A DNA stretch of 64,000 nucleotides from Sphingobium sp. Z007. GTDB lineage: Bacteria; Pseudomonadota; Alphaproteobacteria; Sphingomonadales; Sphingomonadaceae. The translations under genes and the position numbers were made by a program. Each line of letters starts with the position of its first letter. Position 1 is the first letter of the stretch. The stretch spans positions 1,860,001 through 1,924,000 of the forward strand of contig NZ_FBXK01000005.1 in NCBI RefSeq assembly GCF_900013425.1, written 5' to 3'. This document shows, piece after piece, positions 54,477 through 64,000 of this stretch. A model generated the notes under the pieces. That model saw only the letters and a list, made by a program, of their open reading frames with translations, did not search any database and had not been told where the DNA came from.

Positions 54477-56912
54477 ATGATTGCGCGTTTTCTGTTGCTC
54501 GCCAGTGCGGCTGGCGCTTCCATCATCACGCCTGATGCCTTTGCACAAGAGCCCGCACCGCAGGCCGCGAATGAGGCCCAGCAGCCCAATGTGCGCGGCG
54601 ACGTGATCGTCGTCACCGCCCGTCGCCGCCAGGAAACCGCACAGGAAGTGCCGCTGGCGATCTCCGTGGTCCGGGGTGACAGCATCGAGGCGACCGGTAA
54701 TTTCAACATCGTGAAGCTGCAACAGCTCGCCCCGACATTGCAGGTCTATACCACCAACCCGCGCAATACGTCGGTCAACATCCGTGGCTTGGGTGTGCCG
54801 TTCGGCCTGACCAGCGACGGCTTCGAACAGGGCGTGGGCATCTATGTCGACGACGTCTATAATTCGCGCGTCGCCGCCGCGACCTTCGACTTCCTGGACG
54901 TGGCCCAAGTGGAAGTGCTGCGCGGCCCGCAGGGCACGCTCTACGGCAAGAACACCACAGCGGGCGCGATCAACATCACGACCAACCAGCCGACCTTCGA
55001 TTTCGAGGGCCGCGCCGAACTGAGCGTGGGCAATTTGAACTTCAAGCAGGCCAAAGCCGCCGTCTCCGGCCCGCTGTCGGAGACGATCGCAGCCCGCATC
55101 GCGGTCGCCGCGACCAGCCGCCGCGGCACGCTCTATAACGTGACCAGCCAGCGCTGGATCAACGAGCAGGATAATCTGGGCATTCGCGGCCAGTTACTGT
55201 TCAAGCCCAATGAAGATTTCAGCGTCACTTTGTCGGGCGATTACAGCAAGCAGGACCCGGAATGCTGCGGCACGACCTTCGTGCGTGTCGGCAAGACCCA
55301 ACGCGCGCTCGCCCGCCAATATGACGCACTGGCCGCCGCGCAAAATTATGTCGTGCCCAGCCGCAATCCCTATGATCGCCTGTCGGACCTCGACAGCAAC
55401 CTGAACGCCGGCAACAAGATCGGCGGCGTGTCGGCCAAGATCAAATGGGATGTCGGCCCCGGCACGCTGACGTCGGTCACCGCCTGGCGCTTTTGGGACT
55501 GGAAGCCGGAAAATGACCGCGACTTCACCGGCCTGTCGATCGTCGCCAAGTCGCAAAACCCGTCCCAGCAGGATCAGTATAGCCAGGAATTCCGCTATAA
55601 TTACGATAGCGAGAAGGTTGATTTCGTTCTCGGCCTGTTCGGCTTCAAGCAGCGGATCGACACGCAGGGCACCGAGCAGCAGGGTAGCGCCGCCAGCAAA
55701 TGGAGCCTGACCGGCGCCTTGGCGAACGATCCCAGCGTCCTGGAAGGACTGACCGCCAGCAACACCCAATGGCTCAAGAGCACCAGCGCCGCGCTGTTCG
55801 GCCAGGTCAGCTGGAAAGTGACCGACGCGCTGACGATCCAGCCGGGCGCGCGCATCAACTATGACAAGAAGTCGGGCTTTTACGAACGCATCGTGACCAA
55901 TGGCGCAGGCGCGGTCATCAGCTGCACCCCGACACCGGCCGCGGGGTCCGTGCTGGCCGCCCAGTGCGGCGTCTATCAGCCGCAGGTCAGCGCGCCGTCC
56001 GACAGTGCGTGGAACTTCACCTACGACTTCAACGTCAACTACAAGGTCGCCCGCGACGTGTTGGCCTATGCGACCTATGCCAAGAGCTTCAAGACGCTCG
56101 GCATCAACCAGAACGGCCTGCCGCTCAACGCCGACAACACCGTCAATTACGACGCCGGCACGGTGAAGCCGGAATCGGTCAACCATTATGAAATCGGCCT
56201 CAAGACCCAGTTCTGGGATCGCCGGGCGACCTTCAACCTGTCCGCCTTCCGCACCGACATCAAGAATTTCCAGGCCACCGTGAATGGCGGTCAGTTCGGC
56301 ACGGTGCGCGGCTATCTGGCCAATGCGGAAAGGGTGCGCTCGCAGGGCATCGAGGCGGATTTCAAGATCGTCGCCAGCGATCGCTTCACCGCCTACGCCA
56401 ATGGCGCCTATACCGACGCGCAATATAAGAAGTTCACCAACGCGCCCTGCCCGCCCGAATTGTCCGGCGGCACATTACAGCCGGCGGGTCAGCCGGCCGA
56501 TTATTCGCAGCCGGGCGTCCCCGGTGCGCTCAGCCCGCGCCAGTGCGATATCTCCGGCCAGACCCTGCCCGGCGTATCCAAATGGGCTTTCTCCTACGGC
56601 GCGGAATATAACATCCCGGTCACGCTGCTGGCGAAGGAAGGTCAGGCCTATCTCGGCGTCGATGGCAATTACCGGTCGCACTGGAACAGCAACGCTTCGC
56701 CGTCCATCTATACCGACGTGAAGGGGTATGCGCTGACCAACTTCCGCGCCGGTTTCCGTGGCGAAGGATTCGATATCTTCGGCTGGGTGCGCAACGCCTT
56801 CGACGTCGATTATATCGAAAATCTCCAGGTCGCGCCGGGCAATACCGGCCTGATCGCCGGTCAGGTCGGCGATCCGCAAACCTGGGGCGGCACGATCAAG
56901 GTTTCGTTCTGA
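54477..56912 (+). CDS. TonB-dependent outer-membrane receptor
   Basis: An 811-residue receptor. The signal peptide ends after AFA near residue 23, and a TonB-box-like DVIVVTARRRQE follows. The plug domain has LAISVVRGDSIEATG and EVLRGPQGTLYGKNTTAGAINI; the barrel ends with GGTIKVSF, finishing in the C-terminal Phe needed for BAM insertion. It imports an unknown substrate with energy from TonB. The DUF2292 gene upstream hints at a sulphur compound, which is weak inference. Confidence 0.93.
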   Translation: MIARFLLLASAAGASIITPDAFAQEPAPQAANEAQQPNVRGDVIVVTARRRQETAQEVPLAISVVRGDSIEATGNFNIVKLQQLAPTLQVYTTNPRNTSVNIRGLGVPFGLTSDGFEQGVGIYVDDVYNSRVAAATFDFLDVAQVEVLRGPQGTLYGKNTTAGAINITTNQPTFDFEGRAELSVGNLNFKQAKAAVSGPLSETIAARIAVAATSRRGTLYNVTSQRWINEQDNLGIRGQLLFKPNEDFSVTLSGDYSKQDPECCGTTFVRVGKTQRALARQYDALAAAQNYVVPSRNPYDRLSDLDSNLNAGNKIGGVSAKIKWDVGPGTLTSVTAWRFWDWKPENDRDFTGLSIVAKSQNPSQQDQYSQEFRYNYDSEKVDFVLGLFGFKQRIDTQGTEQQGSAASKWSLTGALANDPSVLEGLTASNTQWLKSTSAALFGQVSWKVTDALTIQPGARINYDKKSGFYERIVTNGAGAVISCTPTPAAGSVLAAQCGVYQPQVSAPSDSAWNFTYDFNVNYKVARDVLAYATYAKSFKTLGINQNGLPLNADNTVNYDAGTVKPESVNHYEIGLKTQFWDRRATFNLSAFRTDIKNFQATVNGGQFGTVRGYLANAERVRSQGIEADFKIVASDRFTAYANGAYTDAQYKKFTNAPCPPELSGGTLQPAGQPADYSQPGVPGALSPRQCDISGQTLPGVSKWAFSYGAEYNIPVTLLAKEGQAYLGVDGNYRSHWNSNASPSIYTDVKGYALTNFRAGFRGEGFDIFGWVRNAFDVDYIENLQVAPGNTGLIAGQVGDPQTWGGTIKVSF

Positions 56913-57001
56913 TAATGGCGGCACGGGCCGGGGCGGCGTATCATGCCGCTCCGGCCCGTCCGGCATTTGCGCGCCGCGCCGCGCTGCGGTAGAGCGCGCT
57001 C

Positions 57002-57874
57002 ATGTCCACGACCTTCACGATCGACACCGCGACCAGCCGCGCCAACCCCACGCCCGCGCCGATGAAGCGCCTCACCGTGCCCGCCATCCAGCGGCGCAAA
57101 TATGAGGGGAAAACGGCCGAACCGCTGGTCATGCTGACCGCCTATACCGCGCGTCAGGCACAGCTGCTCGACCCGCATTGCGATATGCTGCTGGTCGGCG
57201 ATTCGCTGGGCCAGGTGATTTACGGCCTGCCCTCTACGCTGGCCGTCACGCTCGACATGATGATCGCCCATGGCGCGGCGGTGGTGCGGGGCAGCTATCA
57301 CAGCGTCGTGCTGGTCGACATGCCCTTTGGCAGCTATGAATCCTCGCCGCAGCAGGCGTTCGCCAGCGCCAGCCGGGTGATGGCGGAAACCGGTTGCGCT
57401 GCCGTCAAGCTGGAGGGCGGCGAGGCGATGGCGGACACCATAGCCTTCCTCAGCCAGCGCGGCATCCCGGTGATGGCGCATATCGGCCTGACGCCCCAAG
57501 CCGTGAACGCGCTGGGCGGCTATGGCGCGCGCGGCAAGAGCCAGGAGGAACATGCCAAGATCATGGCCGACGCGCGCGCGGTGGCGCAGGCCGGCGCCTT
57601 CGCCATGGTGCTGGAAGGGGTGATGGAGGAACTGGCGGTCGCGATCACCGACAGCGTCGATGTGCCGGTCATCGGCATCGGCGCTTCGGCCCATTGCGAC
57701 GGTCAGGTGCTGGTGACCGAAGACATGCTAGGCATGTTCGATCGGGTGCCCCGCTTCGTGAAACGCTATGAAAATTTGGCGCAGACCATCGACGGCGCTG
57801 CCGCCCGCTACGCTGCCGAGGTGCGGACGCGCAGCTTTCCCACTGACGATCAGGTCTATCGTCCTAAAATTTGA
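57002..57874 (+). CDS. panB: 3-methyl-2-oxobutanoate hydroxymethyltransferase
   Basis: A 290-residue enzyme of pantothenate synthesis that makes ketopantoate from 2-oxoisovalerate and methylene-tetrahydrofolate. It has [27 protein letters not shown] with metal ligand Asp, VKLEGG, HIGLTPQ and [15 protein letters not shown]. The first 20 residues are not conserved; the ATG at 57062 ([13 protein letters not shown]) may be the true start. panC is not in the window. Confidence 0.94.
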   Translation: MSTTFTIDTATSRANPTPAPMKRLTVPAIQRRKYEGKTAEPLVMLTAYTARQAQLLDPHCDMLLVGDSLGQVIYGLPSTLAVTLDMMIAHGAAVVRGSYHSVVLVDMPFGSYESSPQQAFASASRVMAETGCAAVKLEGGEAMADTIAFLSQRGIPVMAHIGLTPQAVNALGGYGARGKSQEEHAKIMADARAVAQAGAFAMVLEGVMEELAVAITDSVDVPVIGIGASAHCDGQVLVTEDMLGMFDRVPRFVKRYENLAQTIDGAAARYAAEVRTRSFPTDDQVYRPKI

Positions 57875-57949
57875 TTTGCCTGTTGCCTGAGCGCCGCTAT
57901 TGATCGCGCCTTGTGCGCTTAGTTTCTGATCTATTTCTCGGAGAATATC

Positions 57950-58648
57950 GTGGCCCTGACGCCGCAAAATAGCCAAGCCTTTATGCGTGAGGTGGACGAC
58001 GCCGTCCGCCAGGACCAGCTTCTGGGCTTTTGGCAGCGCTATGGCCGCTGGATTTTGGTCGCCGTCGTGCTGGGCCTGGCCGCTTTTGGCGGCTGGCTCT
58101 ACTGGCAGCATCACAGCAAGACCCAGTCGGAAGCGGTATCCGAGCAGATGGATAGGGTGCTGACGACGGCGGCCGGCGGCGGCGCGCCCGATGCCAAGCA
58201 ACTCGACGCGCTGGCCAAGGCTGACCAGCCGGGCTATCGCGCCTCCGCGTTGCTGACGCAGGCCGGCGTCGCATCGCGCAAGGGCGACGCCAAGGGCGCG
58301 ATCGCGCTTTATGCCGCAATGGCCGCCGACACCAAGCTGGACCAGCCCTATCGCGACCTGGCGTTGATCCGCCAGACCGCGCTGGAGTTTGAGACGCTCA
58401 AGCCCCAACAGGTGGTCGACCGATTGAAGCCCCTGGCGATCGAGGGCGCGCCCTGGTTCGGCAGCGCCGGTGAGTTGGTGGCGATCGCCTATATGAAGAT
58501 GGGCAAGACCGACCTGGCCGGTCCGATCTTCGCCGCGATGGCGAAGGACGCCAATGTGCCGCAGTCGATCCGTTCACGCGCGCGACAGATGGCAGGATTA
58601 ATGGGGATCGACGCGGTCGAGATCCCGGCCGAACCGAGCGAAGGATGA
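57950..58648 (+). CDS. YfgM-like tetratricopeptide membrane protein
   Basis: A 232-residue inner-membrane protein with one N-terminal helix (about 33-52: GRWILVAVVLGLAAFGGWLY) and a periplasmic TPR-like region. This is the YfgM layout, a periplasmic chaperone partner of the SecYEG/PpiD network in E. coli. The GTG start has GGAG upstream. Its stop overlaps bamB as ATGA; yfgM-bamB-der is also the E. coli order. Confidence 0.87.
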   Translation: MALTPQNSQAFMREVDDAVRQDQLLGFWQRYGRWILVAVVLGLAAFGGWLYWQHHSKTQSEAVSEQMDRVLTTAAGGGAPDAKQLDALAKADQPGYRASALLTQAGVASRKGDAKGAIALYAAMAADTKLDQPYRDLALIRQTALEFETLKPQQVVDRLKPLAIEGAPWFGSAGELVAIAYMKMGKTDLAGPIFAAMAKDANVPQSIRSRARQMAGLMGIDAVEIPAEPSEG

Positions 58649-60009
58649 CCGAGCGGATGGGAATGACCAGCATGAAATTCGCGCCGATAGGCCGTGTCGT
58701 AACGATGGCCGCCATAGTCGCCCTGCTGGCCGGGTGCGGCGTGATCGGCGGCAAGAAGGGCGGCCCCAAGACGCCGGTCGTGGGCAACCGCACGTCGATC
58801 CTGAACAACGAACAGGGTGTCGAAATCGAACCCAGCCTGGCCGATGTGCAGGTCACCCTGCCCGCTCCCTATGTCAACGACAGCTGGTCGCAGCCGGGCG
58901 GTGACCCGTCCAAGGCGATGGGGCATGTCTCACTGGGCGGATCGCCCGCGCAGGTGTGGACCGCCTCGATCGAGGGCAGTTCGCCCCAGGCGCGACTGGC
59001 CGCTTCGCCGGTCGTGGCAGGCGGCAAGCTGTTCGTGACCGACGCGGGCGCGCATGTCATCGCCTTCGATGCGGCGAGCGGCGCAAAGCTGTGGCAGACC
59101 AACCTGCCCTCCGAAGGCAAGGGCAATGGCCGCGTGTTGTTCGGCGGCGGCGTCAGCGTCCTGGGCGACCGGGTGTTCGCCAGCACGGGCTTTGGCGACG
59201 TCTTCGCGCTGAATGGCGCCGACGGCGCGATCCTCTGGAAAAAGCATCTGTCCGGCCCGCTGCGCGGCGCGCCGACGCTGGAAAACGGCCATGTCTATGT
59301 GATGGGCCAGGATAATCAGGTGTTCGCGCTCAACCAGTCCGACGGCGAAACCCAGTGGACCGATAGCGGCACGTTGCAGGTCACTGGCATTTTCGGCGTC
59401 GCGGCCCCCGCCGCTGCGCAGGGCACCGTGATCGCAGGTTATAGCTCAGGCGAAATCAATGCCTATCGGTACGAAAATGGCCGCACCCTGTGGGGCGACG
59501 CGCTGTCGCGCACCAGTATATCGACCGCCGTGGCGTCGCTGACCGATATCGACGCTGATCCGGTGATCGACCGCGGCCGCGTCTTCGCGATCGGCCAGGG
59601 TGGCCGCATGGCCTCCTACGAACTGACCAGCGGCCAGCGGCTGTGGGAAATCAACATTGCGGGCATCTCCACCCCCGCCGTGGTCGGCGAATGGGTATTC
59701 GCCGTCACCAGCGACGCCCGGCTGCTCTGCGTCGCGCGCGCCACCGGCAAAATCCGCTGGGTCAGCCAGCTACGCCGCTGGCAGAAGGAAAAGAAGAAGG
59801 ACAAGGCGATCCGCTGGACCGGCCCGGTGCTGGCCGGCGGCCGCCTGATCGTGGTATCGACCCGCGGCGAGATGGTCTATGTCGATCCCGCAACCGGATC
59901 GGTGCAATCGACGGTGGACATGGATCGCTCCATGTCGCTCTCGCCGATCGTCGCCAACAACATGCTCTATGTGCTGGCTGACGACGGGAAATTGACGGCG
60001 TTCCGTTAA
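58645..60009 (+). CDS. bamB: Outer-membrane assembly lipoprotein BamB
   Basis: A 454-residue beta-propeller lipoprotein of the BAM complex. The lipobox is ALLAGC, with Cys near residue 31. PQQ-like propeller repeats follow, for example FVTDAGAHVIAFDAASGAKLW and VYVDPATGSVQSTVD. The ATG at 58645 overlaps the stop of yfgM (ATGA); an ATG at 58672 would give a more typical signal peptide. Between yfgM and der. Confidence 0.92.
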   Translation: MTERMGMTSMKFAPIGRVVTMAAIVALLAGCGVIGGKKGGPKTPVVGNRTSILNNEQGVEIEPSLADVQVTLPAPYVNDSWSQPGGDPSKAMGHVSLGGSPAQVWTASIEGSSPQARLAASPVVAGGKLFVTDAGAHVIAFDAASGAKLWQTNLPSEGKGNGRVLFGGGVSVLGDRVFASTGFGDVFALNGADGAILWKKHLSGPLRGAPTLENGHVYVMGQDNQVFALNQSDGETQWTDSGTLQVTGIFGVAAPAAAQGTVIAGYSSGEINAYRYENGRTLWGDALSRTSISTAVASLTDIDADPVIDRGRVFAIGQGGRMASYELTSGQRLWEINIAGISTPAVVGEWVFAVTSDARLLCVARATGKIRWVSQLRRWQKEKKKDKAIRWTGPVLAGGRLIVVSTRGEMVYVDPATGSVQSTVDMDRSMSLSPIVANNMLYVLADDGKLTAFR

Positions 60010-60029
60010 GCCGGGAAAATATGCTAGAT

Positions 60030-60094
60030 GTGCTCCCGCGCAGGCGGGGGGCCGGTTCTCCCATCTGGACCGGACCCCGCCTGCGCGGGAGCAC
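60030..60094. repeat. REP-like palindrome between bamB and der
   Basis: GTGCTCCCGCGCAGGCGGGG (60030-60049) is a perfect 20-bp inverted match to 60075-60094, with an inner CCGGT/ACCGG pair. It resembles repeated extragenic palindromes of sphingomonads and may also stabilise or attenuate the transcript. Confidence 0.85.
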
Positions 60095-60137
60095 GGCGTT
60101 TATCGATTTTGAATTTTTAAGAAGGAAACGGGCCTCC

Positions 60138-61505
60138 ATGCTGCCCACCGTAGCCATTGTCGGGCGCCCCAATGTGGGCAAGTCCACCCTCTTCAACCGC
60201 CTGGTCGGCAAGAAGCTGGCGCTGGTCGACGACCAGCCCGGCGTCACCCGCGACCGGCGAGAGGGCGAGGCGCATCTGCTGGGCCTCGACTTCACGATCG
60301 TCGATACCGCCGGTTATGAGGATGAGGACGCCAATAGCCTGCCCGGCCGGATGCGGATGCAGACCGAAGCGGCGGTGGAAAATTGCGACGTCGCCCTGTT
60401 CATGATCGACGCGCGTGCGGGCATCACCCCGCTGGACGAGGAAATCGCCCGTTGGCTGCGCGCCAACGACGCCCCCGTCATATTGGTCGCCAACAAAGCG
60501 GAGGGTAAGGCGGCGGACGATGGCGTCATGGAAGCCTTTTCGCTGGGCCTTGGCGAACCGGTCCCCTTTTCCGCGGAACACGGCCAGGGCATGGCCGACC
60601 TGTTCCAGGCGCTGCTCCCCCATCTGGAGCGGGAGGGCGACGAGCCGCACGAAAAGGAATTTTACGAGGATGACGAGAGCGCCCCGCTCAAGCTCGCCAT
60701 CGTCGGCCGTCCCAATGCGGGCAAGTCCACGCTTATCAACCGGTTGCTGGGCGAAAACCGCCTGCTGACCGGGCCGGAAGCGGGGATCACCCGCGACAGC
60801 ATCGCTGTCGATTGGATGTGGACCAGCCGCGAAGGCGTGGAGCGCCCGGTCCGCCTGATCGATACGGCCGGCATGCGCAAGCGCGCCAAGGTGCAGGAAA
60901 AGCTGGAAAAGCTGGCCGTGTCGGACGGCATCAATGCGGTGAACTTCGCCGAAGTCGTCGTGCTGATGATCGATTCGACGCGCGGCCTGGAGGCGCAGGA
61001 TCTGCGCATCGCCGATCGGGTGCTGGAGGAAGGCCGCGCCCTCGTCGTCGCGCTCAACAAATGGGATACGGTCGAACATGGTTCGGCGCTGTATCAGGGC
61101 ATCAAGAAGGCGCTGGACGAAGGGCTGGCGCAGGTGCGCGGCGTGCCGATCATGACTATTTCCGGGTCCACCGGAAAGGGACTGGACGACCTGATCCATG
61201 TCGCCTTCGAAACCCGCACCGCCTGGTCGCAGCGCGTGTCCACCGGCATCCTCAACCGCTGGTTCGAAACCGCGCTGGAGGCCAATCCGCCGCCCGCCCC
61301 CGGCGGCAAGCGGATCAAGCTGCGCTACATCACCCAGAACAAGACCCGCCCGCCGACATTCGTGCTGTTCGGCACGCGGCTCGATGACCTGCCCGAAAGC
61401 TATCGCCGCTATCTGGTGAACGGCATTCGCCGCGAACTGGGGTTCGGCGCGGTGCCGGTGCGCCTGACGCTGCGCAGCCAGAAAAACCCGTTCGCGACCA
61501 AATAA
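60138..61505 (+). CDS. der: Ribosome-assembly GTPase Der (EngA)
   Basis: A 455-residue protein with two tandem GTPase domains and a KH-like C-terminal domain, needed for 50S ribosome maturation. The first G1 is GRPNVGKST (9-17) with DTAGYED; the second is GRPNAGKST with DTAGMRKRAKV. NKAE and NKWD serve as G4 motifs. The ATG at 60138 follows GAAGGAAACGGG; the longer frame enters the palindrome and is rejected. Confidence 0.96.
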   Translation: MLPTVAIVGRPNVGKSTLFNRLVGKKLALVDDQPGVTRDRREGEAHLLGLDFTIVDTAGYEDEDANSLPGRMRMQTEAAVENCDVALFMIDARAGITPLDEEIARWLRANDAPVILVANKAEGKAADDGVMEAFSLGLGEPVPFSAEHGQGMADLFQALLPHLEREGDEPHEKEFYEDDESAPLKLAIVGRPNAGKSTLINRLLGENRLLTGPEAGITRDSIAVDWMWTSREGVERPVRLIDTAGMRKRAKVQEKLEKLAVSDGINAVNFAEVVVLMIDSTRGLEAQDLRIADRVLEEGRALVVALNKWDTVEHGSALYQGIKKALDEGLAQVRGVPIMTISGSTGKGLDDLIHVAFETRTAWSQRVSTGILNRWFETALEANPPPAPGGKRIKLRYITQNKTRPPTFVLFGTRLDDLPESYRRYLVNGIRRELGFGAVPVRLTLRSQKNPFATK

Positions 61506-61509
61506 CGCG

Positions 61510-61722
61510 ATGGCGGCCGATCCCGTTGCGGTTAACGCCAGGGGCATGAAATGTCCCTGGCCCGCGCTGCGCGCCGCCCGTGCCCTGCGCGACGCGGACG
61601 CCATCGTCATAGAGGCCGACGACCCGATCGCCGCGAGTGAATTGGCGGCGCTCGCCCAGCAGCAGGGCTGGACCTTTGCGGCATTTGGCAACCATCGTTT
61701 CGCCCTGTCGCGCACCCGCTGA
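61510..61722 (+). CDS. TusA-like sulphur carrier protein
   Basis: A 70-residue protein of the TusA/SirA fold: VNARGMKCPWPALRAARAL has the CPxP motif with Cys15, then IVIEADDPIAASELAALAQQ. TusA proteins relay persulphide sulphur for tRNA thiolation or cofactors. Four bases after der and probably cotranscribed. It is shorter than E. coli TusA (81). Confidence 0.9.
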   Translation: MAADPVAVNARGMKCPWPALRAARALRDADAIVIEADDPIAASELAALAQQQGWTFAAFGNHRFALSRTR

Positions 61723-61817
61723 ATATCCTCCAGATCGGCTGGCTTTCCGCCACGCTTTAACCTGCTGTTTACGCGCCCCGTCTATTTTCGCTTCGTTAGA
61801 GTGAAGGAGCGGCGTGG

Positions 61818-62258
61818 GTGTCCTATCAAGATACCGAACTGGTCAGTTGGAGCGAATTTACGCGGACCCGCGCTGAGCTGGGCACCGCCTTTCTGCGTAT
61901 CCTGGGCTATTTCCGGGAAGATGGCGCCAAATCCATCGGCGCCGTCGAAGAGGCTTTCCGCGCCCGCAACGCCGCCGCGCTGGTCACGCCCGCCCATACG
62001 CTCAAGGGCGAATCGGCCCAGTTCGGCGCCTATCGCCTGAGTGCCATGGCCGAGGAAATCGAAATGGTCGCCCGCCGCTGCGTGGAAACGCATGAAGGCC
62101 CGGATGAACTGATCGAGGTCGTAGTCGCGTTGCGCCCTTGCTTCACCGAGACGATGGCGCTGCTGGATCGCGACGCGAACCCGCTGGTCGCCCGCCGACC
62201 CGCCACCTTCGGCCGTCGCGCCGACGTGCCTGCACAGGGATTTGGCCGGGCGGTCTGA
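61818..62258 (+). CDS. Hpt domain phosphotransfer protein
   Basis: A 146-residue protein whose core is an Hpt four-helix bundle with phosphoacceptor His60 in PAHTLKGESAQFGAYRLS. The C-terminal 25 residues are Arg/Pro-rich and probably disordered. The GTG start has AAGGAG eight bases upstream. No hybrid kinase or receiver is adjacent, so its partner is elsewhere. Confidence 0.88.
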   Translation: MSYQDTELVSWSEFTRTRAELGTAFLRILGYFREDGAKSIGAVEEAFRARNAAALVTPAHTLKGESAQFGAYRLSAMAEEIEMVARRCVETHEGPDELIEVVVALRPCFTETMALLDRDANPLVARRPATFGRRADVPAQGFGRAV

Positions 62259-62349
62259 CGCGTTGGGCCAGTATTTTTTAGGCCATTGCCAACAAACGGC
62301 CGGCGCGATGCGATCATAGGTCTTGAAGTAAAACCGATCATGCCCCCAT

Positions 62350-63363
62350 ATGAAGGGCATGACCCGTTTTTCCCTGCTCGATCTCGTCCCCGTCCGTGAA
62401 GGCGATACCGTCGCCACAGCGCTCGCCAATGCGGCGGACCTTGCCGCTCATGCGGAGGCGTTGGGCTATCACCGATTCTGGGTCGCCGAACATCATGGCA
62501 TGGCGGGCATCGCATCGGCCGCAACCGCGGTCGTGCTGGCGCATATCGGCCATGCGACATCGACCATCCGCATCGGCGCGGGTGGCATCATGCTGCCCAA
62601 TCATGCGCCGCTGGTGATCGCCGAACAGTTCGGCACGCTCGACGCCCTTTTCCCAGGCCGGGTCGACCTGGGCCTGGGCCGTGCGCCGGGTTCCGATCAG
62701 CGGGTCGCGCAGGCGATTCGCCGCAACCTGTCTGGCGGACCGGATCAGTTCCCGCGCGACGTGATGGAATTACAGGCCTATTTCGCCCAGGACGAGCGGC
62801 TCAGCATCCAGGCGACGCCGGGCGCTGGCGCAGATGTGCCGCTCTGGATATTGGGGTCCAGCCTCTACGGCGCGCAGCTCGCCGCTGCATTGGGCCTGCC
62901 CTACGCCTTCGCGTCCCATTTCGCGCCCGCCGCGCTGGATGAGGCGATCGAAATCTACCGCCGCGACTTCCGCCCGTCGGCGCAGCTCCCATATCCTTAT
63001 GTGATGGCCGGCTATAATGTCTTTGCCGCTGACACGGCGGAGGAAGCCCATCTGCTCGCCAGTTCGATGCAGCAGTCCTTCGTGCGGCTGCGCACCGGCC
63101 AGCCGGGCAAGCTGCAACCGCCGGTGCCGGGCTATTTTGAGGCGCTGCCCGCGCAGGCGCAGGCAATGCTGTCCGATGTGCTGAGCGTCTCCAGCATCGG
63201 CACGCAGGCGGATGTCGAGCGCGACATCGCCGCCTTCCTGCGCCGCACCCAGGCCGACGAACTGATTCTGACCGGCCAGATTTTCGATCCCGCCGCACGC
63301 AAGCACAGCTTCGCCATCGCCATGGCCGCCGCTCAGACGGTCACGACGCGCGAGATCGCCTGA
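62350..63363 (+). CDS. LLM class flavin-dependent oxidoreductase
   Basis: A 337-residue luciferase-like monooxygenase of the MsnO8/YhbW group. [20 protein letters not shown], the stretch [31 protein letters not shown] and [16 protein letters not shown] fit that group. Substrate and reductase partner are unknown. ATG 62350 or 62359 may be the start; neither has a clear ribosome site. The 3' end overlaps the acyltransferase gene by 31 bases. Confidence 0.92.
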   Translation: MKGMTRFSLLDLVPVREGDTVATALANAADLAAHAEALGYHRFWVAEHHGMAGIASAATAVVLAHIGHATSTIRIGAGGIMLPNHAPLVIAEQFGTLDALFPGRVDLGLGRAPGSDQRVAQAIRRNLSGGPDQFPRDVMELQAYFAQDERLSIQATPGAGADVPLWILGSSLYGAQLAAALGLPYAFASHFAPAALDEAIEIYRRDFRPSAQLPYPYVMAGYNVFAADTAEEAHLLASSMQQSFVRLRTGQPGKLQPPVPGYFEALPAQAQAMLSDVLSVSSIGTQADVERDIAAFLRRTQADELILTGQIFDPAARKHSFAIAMAAAQTVTTREIA

Positions 63364-64000
63364 GGCTCCGGCCGCTTCAACCGCCCGCCGCTGAGCAGCG
63401 CCGCCGCTCCGGGGGCGACGCGGCGCAATGCCGCGCCGATCGCCACCACCGCGCCCAGCACCATCAACGGCTGCGCGATCAGGTAGAAGGGATAGAAGGG
63501 CGTGCCCATCTTCCCGAAAAGCCCGCCCAGCACCGGCCCCAGCAGCCAGATCAGGATCAGGTGGGCGCTGAACAGCAGAAACATATAAGGCTCTGTCCGC
63601 AGCAGCATCGGCCGCGCCGGGCTGTCCGCCAGCGCCCAGGCCAGACGCCAGAAAGCGACCGCTGCCGCCACGCGCAGCGTCAGGTCCAGCGCCCGCGGAC
63701 CCACCGGCCAGGCGTCGTCGCCGACCGTGACGGCCTGATAGAGTTGCGCGGCCATCAACAACGCGAAGGGAGCCGCCATCAACAGCATCGGCTTGCCCGC
63801 CACGCGTTCGGCCCAACCGCCGCGCTGCGCCAGGATGCCCAGCGTGAAGAAGACCAGGATCGACGCCCGCATCAGCAGCGGCGGGCCGAATCCCGCGATA
63901 TGGCAACCCGCCGCCACAACCGCGATCACCACCAGCGACCAGTTTGGCATGCGCACCAGCAGCGGCGCGGCGACCATGCAAAGAAACAGGTCGCGTAGGA
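63333..64000 (-). CDS. Acyltransferase 3 family membrane protein, partial (5' end beyond window)
   Basis: The frame stays open to the right edge: upstream of the ATG at 63977 it reads LRDLFLC, so the N-terminal part with the catalytic His is missing. The visible 222 residues form about six membrane helices ([55 protein letters not shown] and others), fitting the C-terminal two-thirds of an acyltransferase 3/OafA-like protein that O-acylates surface sugars. The call is probable, not certain. Confidence 0.78.
   Translation of the reverse strand, partial: LRDLFLCMVAAPLLVRMPNWSLVVIAVVAAGCHIAGFGPPLLMRASILVFFTLGILAQRGGWAERVAGKPMLLMAAPFALLMAAQLYQAVTVGDDAWPVGPRALDLTLRVAAAVAFWRLAWALADSPARPMLLRTEPYMFLLFSAHLILIWLLGPVLGGLFGKMGTPFYPFYLIAQPLMVLGAVVAIGAALRRVAPGAAALLSGGRLKRPEPQAISRVVTV

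Overview
The window looks like chromosomal core sequence from an alphaproteobacterium of the Sphingomonadaceae (Sphingobium or Sphingomonas type). The grounds are high GC content with strong third-position bias, an F1-only atp operon (HAGDC with no F0 genes), phoR-pstSCAB-phoU-phoB in one block, a DUF3333-type PstA, a TonB-dependent receptor of sphingomonad type, and an HPr-rel-A cluster. The assignment is by recognition; no database was searched. I see no rRNA, CRISPR array, transposase, phage gene or integration site. The one tRNA is tRNA-Arg(UCU).

Layout. 1-3.8 kb: a DUF455 gene cut by the left edge, bcp and glnE on the minus strand, then a small NepR-like gene. 3.9-11.2 kb: zinc metallopeptidase, patatin plus 3-hydroxybutyrate dehydrogenase, three small genes, an M20 amidohydrolase, and a divergent bdcA/bdcR pair. 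11.2-15.1 kb: a minus-strand cluster of Tat-signal protein, glycosyltransferase, PqqD-like protein, HprK-related kinase and nucleotidyltransferase. This is the most interesting system here. 15.2-22.5 kb: the phosphate regulon with a candidate Pho box before pstS and a strong terminator after phoB.

22.6-34.8 kb: housekeeping and repair genes (def, recR, fmt, truA, PAS-GGDEF, yhhQ, tRNA-Arg, transaldolase-like fsa, priA, DUF1289), then a TPR metallopeptidase-like protein, ada, and a membrane-anchored trypsin-like protease. 35-40.3 kb: F1 ATP synthase with an extra small secreted-protein gene between atpA and atpG and a 131-bp inverted repeat between atpD and atpC. 40.3-48.7 kb: envelope glycan genes (two glycosyltransferases, GtrA, methyltransferase, ferritin-like protein, three polytopic membrane proteins).

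48.8-54.3 kb: an orphan cpaF, a secreted methyltransferase-like protein, an EamA transporter, OsmC, a PRC-barrel protein, a serine hydrolase and DUF2292. 54.4-64 kb: TonB receptor, panB, the yfgM-bamB-der cluster, tusA-like gene, an Hpt protein, a flavin-dependent oxidoreductase, and an acyltransferase cut by the right edge.

Recurrent themes: many 4-base ATGA overlaps point to translational coupling (patatin-bdhA, pqqD-hprK-NTase, pstC-pstA, atpA-small ORF, yfgM-bamB, glnE-bcp). Three GGAAC-N16-(G/C)GTY motifs fit EcfG-type general-stress promoters and accompany the NepR-like gene. Several palindromes lie between divergent or tandem genes.
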